From the NCBI RefSeq assembly GCF_023657445.1, contig NZ_JAGTWY010000001.1, forward strand, positions 3,798,885 to 3,862,884: a stretch of DNA of 64,000 nucleotides, read 5' to 3'. The notes below the pieces were generated by a model. It saw nothing but the letters and a program-made list of their open reading frames with translations. It had not been told where the DNA came from and searched no databases. The position numbers were made by a program, and so were the translations under genes. Shown one piece after another: positions 45,233 through 53,932 of this stretch. Positions within the stretch are counted from its first letter, which is position 1; the number at the start of each line of letters is the position of its first letter. Source of the DNA: Marinobacter sediminum (GTDB lineage: Bacteria > Pseudomonadota > Gammaproteobacteria > Pseudomonadales > Oleiphilaceae).

Positions 45233-46008
45233 AGAATACCCCGGTCGGGAACAGGCTGGCCTTTGCCAACCTCCAGTGCGTGCAGGATCGCATGGTTCAC
45301 ATAATTCTGGGCCTGGGATATGGCAGCCCGTTGAGAGAGACCGCTGGCGCGGCCAGCTGCAATCGCGGCGGCCAGTGTGCATCCGGTGCCGTGGTATTCG
45401 CCGCCAACGCGCTCGATCTGCCAGGTCATAGGCTCCGGTGCATGATTGAAGAGCGTGTTGATGATATGCAGCCCCGTGCCGTGGCCACCGGTCGCAAGGA
45501 CCGAGGAACAACCACTCTCCAGAAGATTTGCCGCCGCCTGCCCGGCGTCCGGGTTGTTTCCCAGCATGGCGAGCTCAATGCCATTCGGGGTGATCATCTC
45601 GGCTAACGGGAACAGGCGTTCCTTCATCGCCATGATTAGCTCGTCATCGGCCAGGTCGCCGCCCCCCGCGGCCTTGATCACCGGATCGGTGATCAAGGGG
45701 ATCCCCGGGTGCTCGCCGATGAAGTCCACCAGCACGTCCACGATGGCTGAATTTCCCAGCGCCCCGGTTTTGATGGCGTGAATGGGGGCATCGTAGGCAA
45801 CACATTTCAATTGCCGGCGAATCAGTTCGGCATTGATGGCCTCTGCACCATAGACATTGACGGTGTCCTGGACAGTCAGGCAGGTAAGTACAGGCAGAGG
45901 GTGACAGCCGAGTGAGGTGATGGCCTGAATGTCAGCCTGAATGCCTGCACCGCCGGACGGGTCGAGCCCGGAAAGAATCAAAACCTGGGGTCGGGTATAG
46001 CGTTTGAT
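45220..46008 (-). CDS. thiD: Hydroxymethylpyrimidine/phosphomethylpyrimidine kinase, probable AUC start
   Basis: ThiD phosphorylates HMP twice to the substrate of ThiE. The kinase body is intact: LILSGLDPSGGAGIQADI, HAIKTGALG, the LITDPVIKAAGG segment, and the anion-hole GTGCTLAAAIA. The first conventional start is TTG 45981, which has no ribosome-binding site and truncates the N terminus. Nine codons upstream an ATC at 46008 begins KRYTRPQVLILSG, the family-like N terminus, and is preceded by AAGGAG with 7-base spacing, directly at the hemJ stop (TAAGGAG). I therefore annotate an AUC start (262 residues); the enzyme assignment does not depend on it. Confidence 0.9.
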   Translation of the reverse strand: MKRYTRPQVLILSGLDPSGGAGIQADIQAITSLGCHPLPVLTCLTVQDTVNVYGAEAINAELIRRQLKCVAYDAPIHAIKTGALGNSAIVDVLVDFIGEHPGIPLITDPVIKAAGGGDLADDELIMAMKERLFPLAEMITPNGIELAMLGNNPDAGQAAANLLESGCSSVLATGGHGTGLHIINTLFNHAPEPMTWQIERVGGEYHGTGCTLAAAIAAGRASGLSQRAAISQAQNYVNHAILHALEVGKGQPVPDRGILWER

Positions 46009-46019
46009 GGCTCGGCTCC

Positions 46020-46442
46020 TTAAAACGGTTTAACAACAGCCAGAATTACGACCGCGAGCAGAATAAAAACCGGCAGTTCGTTGAACCAGCGGTAAAACAC
46101 ATGGCTGCGACTATTGAGGTCGTCGCGGAATACTTTCACCAGGTACCCGCAGTAAAAGTGGTAAATGATCAGGAGGACGATCAGAACCAGTTTGGCGTGA
46201 AGCCAGCCCTGGCTGAAATAGCCAGAGACATTGTAACTGATAAGCCACACACCAAAGATTACCGTGGCCACCATGGAAGGGGTTGTTATACCCCGGTACA
46301 GCTTGCGTTCCATGATTTTGAATCGCTCCCGGCCGGGCTCATCCTCACAGGCGGCATGATACACAAACAGTCTTGGCAAGTAGAAAATGCCGGCGAACCA
46401 GCACACCATAGAAATTATGTGGAAAGCTTTAACCCACAGCAT
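46020..46442 (-). CDS. hemJ: Protoporphyrinogen IX oxidase HemJ
   Basis: A 140-residue inner-membrane protein with four hydrophobic helices. The N terminus LWVKAFHIISMVCWFAGIFY contains the conserved His, and YLPRLFVYHA, then ITTPSMVATVIFG, match the HemJ family that oxidises protoporphyrinogen IX in organisms lacking HemG/HemY. It lies in the same run as hemL, giving a tetrapyrrole theme. The stop codon overlaps the thiD ribosome-binding site. A generic CopD-like/UPF0093 label is the alternative name. Confidence 0.9.
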   Translation of the reverse strand: MLWVKAFHIISMVCWFAGIFYLPRLFVYHAACEDEPGRERFKIMERKLYRGITTPSMVATVIFGVWLISYNVSGYFSQGWLHAKLVLIVLLIIYHFYCGYLVKVFRDDLNSRSHVFYRWFNELPVFILLAVVILAVVKPF

Positions 46443-46445
46443 CCG

Positions 46446-48221
46446 TCAGCTCCGTCGGTATTGGTAATAACTCTCGATATCGGATTTCAGCACCACGCCG
46501 TAAACCCGTTGAATCATTGGTGCCACATGCCGTTGTACGTACAACGCCTCGGCATTGGTTGAGTCGAACTCGTTCAGGGCTTCTTCGAGGGTGGCCTGAT
46601 ACTGGACCGGCGCAATATCTCGCCGGTTGGCAGGTATGTTTATAAGATCGATGGATTCCGGTGATTCGGCTTCTCCCTCGGCGACCAGTTTGTCGGTATC
46701 CTCCAGATAGCGTGCCAGGTCCACTGCGGGTAACAGCGCCGTGGGGCCGCTGCTGCCCTCCACAATGAGCCATTTCGGTTCTGATTTCAGTATCTTTCGG
46801 GCTTCTTCCACGGACAGGTGCCGCTCGGTTCGCAGAATGCTCCGGTCCATGATGGCACCAACCGAGACCCTCCGAAGCGCCTGTATAACGGGGGAGTTCT
46901 GATAGCTCAGGCCCTGGCTTTTCAGAATGGTTAAAAACAGGGATTTCTTGCCGAATGCCTCGCTGGTCACCAGACTCGACGTGGTGATAATCAGCATGCC
47001 GGGCAGAATGATGTTGGGATTGCGTGTCAATTCCATCAAAGCCATCAATGCTGCCAATGGCGCCTGAAGCACTGCACCCATCATCGCGCCCATCCCGAGC
47101 ATGGCGTAAAACCCGACTGAGGAGGCGTGCTCGGGCATGATCTGGGCTCCGATCAATCCCATCGCACCGCCGAGTGTGGCACCCATGAACAGCGTCGGGC
47201 CTATAACACCGCTTGGCATGCCCAGGCCAATGGTCAGCGATGTGATGACCAGTTTGGCCACGCCTGCAATCAGCAGCAACCAGAAACCCAGCTGACCATT
47301 GATTGTTTTGTCCACGGTGTCGTAACCAATGCCCATGGTTTCGGGGATAAAAATCGCAAAAGGCACCATCAGAAGGCCTGCTATCACGATCCGCAGGAGG
47401 ACGGGCCGATGAAGGTGACGCCCCATGAAATCCACCAGCTGGATAAAGAGTGCCGCGGCAACTCCAATGATTATCGCAATGACCAGAACCCACGGGATTT
47501 CCAACAGAGAGTTCATGGTCAGTGCCGGTACGCTGAACGCAGGCTCTGAGCCGTAGACGGCCTGGGTCACTACGGCCGCGCTTACCGCCGCGAGAATGAT
47601 CGGCGTAAATCCGGCGATGGTGTATTCCATCATCACGACTTCCATCGCAAAGATTACGCCGGAAATCGGGGTGTTGAACGAAGCAGAAATAGCCGCCGCA
47701 CAGCCGCAGGCGACCAGTGTCCGGATGCTGTTGTTTGGCAGGCGCATCCATTGCCCCATAAGGCTGGAAAACGCTGCGCCAAGATGTACTGCAGGGCCTT
47801 CCCGGCCGGCAGACTGTCCAGTTACAACAGTAACGACACCGGAGACGAACTGAACGACGGCACTGCGAAACGTAATGTATCCCTGGTGATAGTTAAGGCG
47901 TTCCATGACGTGGACAATGCCAACCCTGCGGTTGCTGGTGCCAAGACGGTGCAGCATCAGCCCGAGTGCAGCTGCGCCTGCCAGAGGCAGCAATCCGCGG
48001 GTTAACCAGCTCAGTTCCTCGAAAGATTCTGATCCTGAACCTGGCAGAAAATGCTCAAGGGGCCACTCGATGGCGAGGCGGAAAACAAGAATAACGCCGC
48101 CGGTAATAAGGCCGGATAGCAGCCCCAGTACTGCCAGCTGTGGCAATGCATCCACGCCGGACAGCCGGCGCCGGAAAACAGGGATCAGATTCTCGGTAAT
48201 CTGGTGCCAGATTCTTTGCAT
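46446..48221 (-). CDS. ClC-family chloride channel/transporter with CBS domains
   Basis: A 591-residue membrane protein of the ClC family followed by tandem cytoplasmic CBS domains (from about residue 450). It has TGQSAGREGPAVHLGAAF with the gating Glu (GREGP), AISASFNTPISGVIFAMEV, and GLGMPSGVIGPTLFMG in place of the GxFxP motif. The GSGIP selectivity motif is not recognisable (GTSNRRVG in that area), so anion preference is uncertain. The start at 48221 (MQRIWHQ) is chosen over an earlier in-frame start at 48302. It begins the run into hemJ with a gap of three bases. Confidence 0.9.
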   Translation of the reverse strand: MQRIWHQITENLIPVFRRRLSGVDALPQLAVLGLLSGLITGGVILVFRLAIEWPLEHFLPGSGSESFEELSWLTRGLLPLAGAAALGLMLHRLGTSNRRVGIVHVMERLNYHQGYITFRSAVVQFVSGVVTVVTGQSAGREGPAVHLGAAFSSLMGQWMRLPNNSIRTLVACGCAAAISASFNTPISGVIFAMEVVMMEYTIAGFTPIILAAVSAAVVTQAVYGSEPAFSVPALTMNSLLEIPWVLVIAIIIGVAAALFIQLVDFMGRHLHRPVLLRIVIAGLLMVPFAIFIPETMGIGYDTVDKTINGQLGFWLLLIAGVAKLVITSLTIGLGMPSGVIGPTLFMGATLGGAMGLIGAQIMPEHASSVGFYAMLGMGAMMGAVLQAPLAALMALMELTRNPNIILPGMLIITTSSLVTSEAFGKKSLFLTILKSQGLSYQNSPVIQALRRVSVGAIMDRSILRTERHLSVEEARKILKSEPKWLIVEGSSGPTALLPAVDLARYLEDTDKLVAEGEAESPESIDLINIPANRRDIAPVQYQATLEEALNEFDSTNAEALYVQRHVAPMIQRVYGVVLKSDIESYYQYRRS

Positions 48222-48371
48222 GAACGCTGGGATTCCGGGTTGATGTGGTGGAGTGCCAGAAAGTTTCTGACAACATTGTAACTGTCGGCCTGAGGGCTGC
48301 AATAAGTCCTTGGTTTATCATGGTAGACTACGAGGCAATCTCGAACCCCTGATACGACGTCGCTGGAGAAA

Positions 48372-49412
48372 ATGGTGATTAAAGTAGGTATCGTTGGCGG
48401 CACCGGCTACACCGGTGTGGAACTGCTGAGAATTCTCGCGGTTCATCCTGAAGTTACGGTTAGTTGCATTACCTCCCGTTCAGAAGCGGGTATGCCCGTA
48501 GCGGATATGTACCCGAACCTTCGCGGGCACTATGACCTGGCATTCTCTGAGCCGGACGCGGCTGTTCTCAAGGCGTGTGACCTTGTCTTCTTTGCAACGC
48601 CTCATGGCGTTGCCATGCGCATGGTGCCGGAACTGATGGCGGCCGGTGTGCGTGTGGTGGATCTTTCTGCCGATTTCCGGTTGAAGAACCTGGATGTCTG
48701 GGCGAGCTGGTATGGCATGCCCCACGAAAGCCCCGAGTGGGCCGAAAAGGCCGTTTACGGTCTGCCAGAAGTTACCCGTTCTGCTATCCGGGAAGCTCAA
48801 CTGGTTGCAAATCCGGGTTGTTATCCGACAGCCGTTCAGCTCGGCTTCCTGCCTCTGCTTGAGAATGGGCTGGTTGACCCCGCCCGGTTGATCGCCGATG
48901 CCAAATCCGGAGCCAGCGGAGCCGGTCGCCAAGGCAAGATCGGCATGCTGCATGGTGAAGTCGGAGAGAGTTTCAAGGCGTACGGTGCTTCTGGCCACCG
49001 CCACCTGCCGGAAATTCGCCAGGGACTTGCCGGCGCTGCTGGCGGTGACGTTGGCGTTACCTTTGTGCCTCATTTGATTCCTATGATTCGCGGTATTGAG
49101 GCGACCCTTTATGCTGAGCTGAACAATCCGGCTGAATTTGACCGGCTTCAGGGCCTGTTTGAAGAACGCTTCGAAAACGAGCCTTTTGTCGATGTGATGC
49201 CCTTTGGCAGCCATCCGGAAACCCGCAGCGTTCGTGGTGCTAACCAGTGTCGTATGGCGCTGCACAGGCAGGAACAGAGCAATGTTGTCATCGTTTCATC
49301 GGTCATTGATAACCTGGTGAAAGGAGCTGCAGGCCAAGCGGTGCAGAACATGAATATCATGTTTGGCCTGCCGGAAACGCTCGGGCTGGAAGCCCCGGCA
49401 CTGCTTCCCTGA
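48372..49412 (+). CDS. argC: N-acetyl-gamma-glutamyl-phosphate reductase
   Basis: ArgC is the NADPH-dependent third step of arginine synthesis. The 346 residues have [18 protein letters not shown] for the dinucleotide, the catalytic Cys in [14 protein letters not shown], the SGASGAGR loop and HRHLPEI. The ATG at 48372 follows GGAGAAA. It is divergent from clcA and is followed nine bases later by the DUF6776 gene; no other arg gene is adjacent, as in Pseudomonas. Confidence 0.97.
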   Translation: MVIKVGIVGGTGYTGVELLRILAVHPEVTVSCITSRSEAGMPVADMYPNLRGHYDLAFSEPDAAVLKACDLVFFATPHGVAMRMVPELMAAGVRVVDLSADFRLKNLDVWASWYGMPHESPEWAEKAVYGLPEVTRSAIREAQLVANPGCYPTAVQLGFLPLLENGLVDPARLIADAKSGASGAGRQGKIGMLHGEVGESFKAYGASGHRHLPEIRQGLAGAAGGDVGVTFVPHLIPMIRGIEATLYAELNNPAEFDRLQGLFEERFENEPFVDVMPFGSHPETRSVRGANQCRMALHRQEQSNVVIVSSVIDNLVKGAAGQAVQNMNIMFGLPETLGLEAPALLP

Positions 49413-49421
49413 GGAGTGCCT

Positions 49422-50162
49422 GTGAGCGAAGAGCGCAAACCTGCGGAAGAGTATGTCGTCATCCGTCACCGGCCGGGTTACCGACTCCGGCGGAGCGCCA
49501 TTCTGCTGGTGTTCACTATTGTTGCGGCGGTTGCCGGCTATGTCACCGGGCTTAGCCAGGGCGGGTTTCGTTTTTCCAGTGTTGAAGCTTCGAATGAGGT
49601 TCTGGAGGAAGAGCTGGAGACGCTCCGTGACAATTACACGGAAGCTCGCCAGAAGGTTATCAACCTGGAGCGGGGAAGAGCGATTGACGAGCAGGCGCTC
49701 GACCAGGCCCGTACTTCAATTGTTGCTCTGGAAACCCGGATTGCATCACTGAAGTCGGACCTGACTTTCTATAAAAATATCATGGCACCCTCGGAAACCA
49801 GCAAAGGCCTTCAAGTGGACAGTTTCACGCTGGGTAGCGATCGACAGCCCAGGGCGTACGACTTCAAGTTTGTGCTCACTCAGGTGGGCAATAACAAGAG
49901 CTATATTGCAGGCCTGGTGGCGGTGAATGTCATAGGCCTGCGTGACGAAGAGAGAGAAGTCATCGCTTTGCGTGACCTGTCTGAGGAAATTGAAGACCTC
50001 GGTGTAAAGTTCCGCTTCCGTTATTTTCAGGATGTGGAAGGTACACTGGTGCTGCCCGAAGACTTTGAGCCGCTGGAAATTCAGGTGGTGGCTCAGGCCG
50101 AGGGACAAAAATCCTCTCAGGCAGAACGAACATTTGACTGGGATGACTTAACGGAGAATTGA
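49422..50162 (+). CDS. DUF6776 family single-pass coiled-coil membrane protein
   Basis: A 246-residue protein with a membrane helix (about residues 23-42, RSAILLVFTIVAAVAGYVTG), a coiled coil (about 55-115, VLEEELETLRDNYTEAR onward) and a beta-rich periplasmic domain. It fits what I recall of DUF6776, found between argC and bactofilin in marine gammaproteobacteria. Function unknown. A GTG at 49416 is in frame; the second GTG at 49422 has GAGGAG with 5-base spacing and is preferred. It ends 2 bases before the bactofilin start, so the two are surely one operon. Confidence 0.82.
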   Translation: MSEERKPAEEYVVIRHRPGYRLRRSAILLVFTIVAAVAGYVTGLSQGGFRFSSVEASNEVLEEELETLRDNYTEARQKVINLERGRAIDEQALDQARTSIVALETRIASLKSDLTFYKNIMAPSETSKGLQVDSFTLGSDRQPRAYDFKFVLTQVGNNKSYIAGLVAVNVIGLRDEEREVIALRDLSEEIEDLGVKFRFRYFQDVEGTLVLPEDFEPLEIQVVAQAEGQKSSQAERTFDWDDLTEN

Positions 50163-50163
50163 A

Positions 50164-50646
50164 ATGCTTGGTAAGAAGAAGCAGAAACCCCGCCGCCCTA
50201 CAGGCCACTTTGACACATTGATTTCCTCTCGCACGACAGTAGAAGGGGATGTTCACTTTTCAGGTGGCTTGCATGTGGATGGCCGGGTGCGCGGCAAGGT
50301 CGCGGCTGAAGAGGGAAGTGATGCGGTGCTCCGGATTTCGGAGGTTGGCGAGGTTTCTGGCGATATTGTTGCTCCTCATGTCGTCATAAACGGGACGGTG
50401 CATGGTGATGTATACGCATCGGCGCATCTTGAGTTGGCCGAGAAAGCCTCCATTAACGGCAATGTCTATTACAACCTTATCGAAATGGCGATGGGAGCTT
50501 CGGTCAATGGCAACCTGGTGCATCAAAGGGAGCCGGTGGGGTTGCTGACCAGAGACAATCGTGGCGAAAAGCCCCAAGCTAATTTGGCTGATCAGCCTGC
50601 CACCGAACTGAGTGCAGATGTTGAGGGTGGTGGAAAGTCCGAATAG
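50164..50646 (+). CDS. Bactofilin (polymer-forming cytoskeletal protein)
   Basis: A 160-residue protein of the bactofilin family. The central right-handed beta-helix is visible as short hydrophobic repeats (EGDVHFSGGLHVDGRVRGKV; VINGTVHGDVYASAHLEL; INGNVYYNLIEM) flanked by a basic N-terminal tail and a flexible C-terminal tail. Bactofilins form membrane-associated filaments that localise cell-wall enzymes; the DUF6776 membrane protein upstream is a natural partner, and the M23 endopeptidase nearby (52228-53634) fits the same theme. Confidence 0.93.
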   Translation: MLGKKKQKPRRPTGHFDTLISSRTTVEGDVHFSGGLHVDGRVRGKVAAEEGSDAVLRISEVGEVSGDIVAPHVVINGTVHGDVYASAHLELAEKASINGNVYYNLIEMAMGASVNGNLVHQREPVGLLTRDNRGEKPQANLADQPATELSADVEGGGKSE

Positions 50647-50675
50647 TTGATTGTTTTAGTCAGGAATACCATAAT
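50647..50675 (+). promoter_or_regulatory. Sigma-70 promoter of erpA
   Basis: TTGATT (50647-50652) and CATAAT (50670-50675) with a 17-base spacer point at erpA, with transcription expected to start near 50682, about 29 bases before the erpA start codon. It lies directly after the bactofilin stop. Confidence 0.55.
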
Positions 50676-50710
50676 CACTTAAGTTGTTCACAGGTAATCC
50701 GGAGGCGAAC

Positions 50711-51064
50711 TTGAGTGTAGTTCAGCAACAGATGGTCGCGCCGCTGTTTTTCAGCGACAGTGCCGTTGCCAAGGTGCGTGAGTTGATTGAGGAAGAAGGC
50801 AATGCCGATCTCAAGCTGCGTGTCTTTGTGACAGGGGGCGGCTGCTCCGGTTTTCAGTATGGTTTCTCATTTGATGAGGCCCAGGATGAAGAAGACACGG
50901 TGATTGAGCGGGATGGGGTAAGTCTGCTGGTGGATCCCATGAGCTATCAGTATCTGGTCGGAGCTACCATTGATTACCAGGAAGGTCTCCAGGGGTCTCA
51001 ATTCGTGGTTCAGAACCCGAATGCCAGCTCAACCTGTGGATGCGGTAGTTCGTTCTCGATCTGA
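50711..51064 (+). CDS. erpA: Iron-sulfur cluster insertion protein ErpA
   Basis: ErpA is an A-type carrier that passes [4Fe-4S] clusters to apo-enzymes such as IspG. The 117-residue protein (E. coli 114) carries the three cluster cysteines: [11 protein letters not shown] and the C-terminal STCGCGSSF. The frame is open further upstream, but the conserved protein begins at a TTG (50711) with CCGGAGG five bases before it. A terminator follows directly. Confidence 0.95.
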   Translation: MSVVQQQMVAPLFFSDSAVAKVRELIEEEGNADLKLRVFVTGGGCSGFQYGFSFDEAQDEEDTVIERDGVSLLVDPMSYQYLVGATIDYQEGLQGSQFVVQNPNASSTCGCGSSFSI

Positions 51065-51078
51065 TCGGGGGCAATTCG

Positions 51079-51110
51079 AAAAAAGGAGAGCTAACTGCTC
51101 TCCTTTTTTT
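51079..51110. terminator. Bidirectional terminator between erpA and anmK
   Basis: GGAGAGC (51085-51091) and GCTCTCC (51097-51103) with a TAACT loop, flanked by six A on the left and seven T on the right. It terminates both convergent genes. Confidence 0.93.
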
Positions 51111-51124
51111 ATGGGTATTCAAAA

Positions 51125-52225
51125 TCAGGCCGGGTAAATGGCCCCGAGTATGCGAGGGCCGCGTGCGCCGGTTACCTCTGGAAGGTTGCCGGCACTCCCG
51201 CCAAGGGTCTGCTGGGCCAGCCATGCAAAAGCCACGGGCTCGACCCACTGGGGATCCAGGCCGAGTTCTGAAGTGATCAGGAGTTGAGTGGAGCCCAGTG
51301 CTTTTTCCAGTTCGCTCATCAGAAGAGGATTTCTGGTACCTCCCCCGCATGCATATACGTTCATTGCCGAAGTCTGAGGTAACTGGCGAACGATGCTTGT
51401 GATGGTTAGCTGCAAGAGCGTCCGTTGGACGTCTTCTGCCCGAAGATCCGGATGACGCTGGACCTGGGTTTTCACCCAATCGAGATTGAACCTTTCCTTG
51501 CCGGTGCTCTTCGGAGCGGGTTTCGCAAAATAGGCATCTGAGAGCATATCGTCCAACAGGGATTGGTCGACCATGCCCTCTTGTGCCCAATGACCATCGC
51601 TGTCAAAAGGCATGCCGGTCTGGTCGAGGCACCAGGCATCCATCAAGGCATTGGCGGGCCCGGTATCAAAGCCCGTTACCGGCTGACCGGAGGTTCCGGG
51701 GATCCAGGTGATGTTGGCAATGCCGCCCAGGTTCAGGATGCACCGGTCTTCTCTGGTTGAGCCAAAGAACGCTTTATGGAATGCCGGTACCAGTGGTGCA
51801 CCCTGTCCACCTGCGGCCATATCCCGTCGCCGGAAGTCTGCGACCGTTGTCACGCCAGTCTTCTCGGCGATGATGGCCGGGTTGCCTATCTGGATCGAAA
51901 AAGGAGAAGAACCTGAGGGTTGGTGTCGAATAGTCTGGCCGTGGCTACCAATGGCGCGGATGGAAGAGACGGGAATGGCCGCCTCTTTAATGACGGCGCT
52001 GGCGGCCTCGGCAAAGAGGGAACCCGTCATAGTGTCCAGTTCGCCTACTTCGTCTGGTGTCCCCTGATTCTGGCTTACTGACAGGAGACGCAACCGCAAG
52101 GCATCAGGATAGCTCAGGGTTTTGGTAGTGTGAACCTGGATCTTGCTGTCGCGAAAGGAAACCAGCACGGCATCGATGCCATCCATGCTGGTACCGGACA
52201 TCAGGCCGACCCAGGCTTCCATCAA
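51125..52225 (-). CDS. anmK: Anhydro-N-acetylmuramic acid kinase
   Basis: AnmK phosphorylates and hydrolyses anhydro-MurNAc released in peptidoglycan recycling to MurNAc-6-phosphate. The 366 residues have the ASKHA motifs: GLMSGTSMDGIDAVLVSF at the N terminus, AIGSHGQTIRHQP, LNLGGIANITW with FDTGPANALMD, and VYACGGGTRNPLLM. It follows the M23 peptidase by two bases, linking wall turnover with recycling, as in Pseudomonas. Confidence 0.97.
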   Translation of the reverse strand: MMEAWVGLMSGTSMDGIDAVLVSFRDSKIQVHTTKTLSYPDALRLRLLSVSQNQGTPDEVGELDTMTGSLFAEAASAVIKEAAIPVSSIRAIGSHGQTIRHQPSGSSPFSIQIGNPAIIAEKTGVTTVADFRRRDMAAGGQGAPLVPAFHKAFFGSTREDRCILNLGGIANITWIPGTSGQPVTGFDTGPANALMDAWCLDQTGMPFDSDGHWAQEGMVDQSLLDDMLSDAYFAKPAPKSTGKERFNLDWVKTQVQRHPDLRAEDVQRTLLQLTITSIVRQLPQTSAMNVYACGGGTRNPLLMSELEKALGSTQLLITSELGLDPQWVEPVAFAWLAQQTLGGSAGNLPEVTGARGPRILGAIYPA

Positions 52226-52227
52226 GA

Positions 52228-53634
52228 TTACTCGCCCTGCGCGAGAACGAGCTGGTTGTGGCTGTCCCGGAACACGTCAAACTGTGCCAGACGCTGTTCG
52301 GTGGCTCCTTTGAAGCGGGCCATTTCCGAAGCGGGTACCGGCTTGGCGTCCGGTAGTTTTACCTTGCGCGAGTTGCGCGGCGTGCCGTTGACCCGGAATT
52401 CGTAATGCAGGTGAGCACCGGTCACCATGCCTGAGGATCCCACATATCCGATGGTCTCCCCCTGCTTGACTCGGGTGCCGTTCTTGATGCCCTTGCCCAG
52501 GCGGCTCATGTGAGCGTAAAGCGTTGATATGTTGTCGCCATGCTGAAGTACGACGGTGCGGCCATAACCGCCCTTCCAGCCGGCGAAACGAACACGCCCC
52601 GTACCTGCGGCCTTGATAGGTGTCCCCGTCGGTGCCCCATAGTCCGTGCCTTCGTGGGGGCGAACAACGCCCAGCACCGGGTGGCGACGCTGAAGGTTGA
52701 ATGGCGATGAAACCCGGGCATTGATCGGTGTGCGCAGGAACGCCTTGCGCATGCTCTTGCCGTCAGGAGAGTAGTAGTCGCTGTCACCTTTGCTGTCTGT
52801 ATAGAGCAGGGCTACGTTTTCATCGCCTTGATTTATGAACCGGGCAGACAGTATGCGACCGGTATCAAATTTTTCACCGTCCAGATAAAGCTCTTCATAG
52901 ACAACTTCAAAACGGTCACCCTTACGGACATCGTATACAAAGTCGATGGCCCAACCGAAAATACCAGCGAGCTTCATAGTCAGGCGGTCGTTCAGACCGG
53001 CCTCGCGTGCGGAGAGATAAAGGGAGCCATCAATGACACCGGATGCGAAGGTCGGACGTGCTTCCGGCTCCCGCATAACGGTTTGACCGGAAAAGCCGTC
53101 TTCGGTCTTTTCGATCTTCAGGGATTCAAGCAGGCTCCGCTGAAGTTCAACCGCTTCCAGGTCGCCGGTGTCAGACGTTGCAAACCTGATGGTTTCTCCT
53201 GCGTAAAGGCGCTGTAATTTGTCGGCTTCGCCTTCACCATGAATAACAGAAAGCATGATGCCGTCATTGAACCCGGCTTCCTTAAACAGGGAGGAGAGCG
53301 TATCGCCGGAATTCACGTCGAGCGTCTGCCAGTCGAGCTCGGGGGCTGCGGGAACGGCCGGCTGGGCCGGAGCTTCAAGCTTCGCCTGCAGTTGTCCCTC
53401 ATTCTCGACCGGGGTCTGTTCTTCCGTCGCTGCCTGGGCTGGCGCCTCAGGGTTTGACTGCTGTATCTTGCCCTGTCCGGAAACCGTACCTTCTTCAAGG
53501 TCCAGCGTGTAGGACATGCGCTTGGCTTCAACGTCAGCGCTGGGGCTCATTAGAATAGCTGCAGTCACTACAACGGTAGCAGCGGCGGCAATGGTAATGT
53601 GTGATTTGGGAAACATTTTTAGCACGTATCGCAC
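52228..53634 (-). CDS. M23 family murein DD-endopeptidase (MepM-like)
   Basis: A 468-residue periplasmic protein anchored by an N-terminal hydrophobic segment (about residues 12-30). After a Gln/Pro/Ala-rich linker comes a LysM-like/OapA-type domain (WQTLDVNSGDTLSSLFKEAG), a Csd3-like middle domain, and the zinc peptidase with the ligands in RPHEGTDYGAPTG and GAHLHYEFRV. It should cleave D,D cross-links during wall growth. Two start candidates (MRYVLKMF and MFPKSH) differ by six residues. Divergent from tyrS and co-transcribed with anmK, the order known in Pseudomonas. Confidence 0.93.
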   Translation of the reverse strand: MRYVLKMFPKSHITIAAAATVVVTAAILMSPSADVEAKRMSYTLDLEEGTVSGQGKIQQSNPEAPAQAATEEQTPVENEGQLQAKLEAPAQPAVPAAPELDWQTLDVNSGDTLSSLFKEAGFNDGIMLSVIHGEGEADKLQRLYAGETIRFATSDTGDLEAVELQRSLLESLKIEKTEDGFSGQTVMREPEARPTFASGVIDGSLYLSAREAGLNDRLTMKLAGIFGWAIDFVYDVRKGDRFEVVYEELYLDGEKFDTGRILSARFINQGDENVALLYTDSKGDSDYYSPDGKSMRKAFLRTPINARVSSPFNLQRRHPVLGVVRPHEGTDYGAPTGTPIKAAGTGRVRFAGWKGGYGRTVVLQHGDNISTLYAHMSRLGKGIKNGTRVKQGETIGYVGSSGMVTGAHLHYEFRVNGTPRNSRKVKLPDAKPVPASEMARFKGATEQRLAQFDVFRDSHNQLVLAQGE

Positions 53635-53733
53635 CCGTTTTAATCGGCATTCCGGCAGGTTGAACTACCTAATTAAAGCTGTTGTTCAAGTATAGACCAA
53701 CAGATTACCGTATAAAATGCATGCGGGACAGCG

Positions 53734-53757
53734 TGGAACATTACGGTTACTGTTCCA
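53734..53757. repeat. Inverted repeat in the M23 peptidase-tyrS intergenic region
   Basis: TGGAACA (53734-53740) and TGTTCCA (53751-53757) are perfect 7-bp arms with 10 bases between their inner ends, spacing of about two helical turns centre to centre of a dimeric operator. It sits upstream of the tyrS promoter and of the divergent endopeptidase gene. No factor is assigned. Confidence 0.5.
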
Positions 53758-53782
53758 TCCTCCGGATTTCTGCTGGCAGCAT

Positions 53783-53791
53783 TGTTATAAT
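53783..53791 (+). promoter_or_regulatory. Extended -10 promoter of tyrS
   Basis: TGTTATAAT (TGn plus a perfect TATAAT at 53786-53791) is an extended -10 element; the -35 region is poor, as usual for this class. Transcription would begin near 53798, leaving a leader of about 135 bases before tyrS in which I see no recognisable riboswitch. Confidence 0.55.
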
Positions 53792-53932
53792 ACGCCGCCC
53801 TGTTCGCTTGGTGGTGTTTAAAAAATAACCGAGTCTACTTTATCAGGGTGGCGGGTAACTCTCACAGAATTCTTTTGTAGAAGTCTGTAACCGAAAGAAT
53901 CTATCAAGATCAAAACTGGGGACGTGTTGTTC

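Noticed and set aside
45233..45511. Long N-terminal extension of ThiE
   Set aside because: It lies in the thiD coding sequence in another frame and is low-complexity Arg/Pro/His sequence unlike ThiE.
46429..47751. A 440-codon frame overlapping the ClC transporter in another frame of the same strand
   Set aside because: The overlapping ClC protein has clear family motifs; this product is rich in Arg, Gly and His without recognisable domains.
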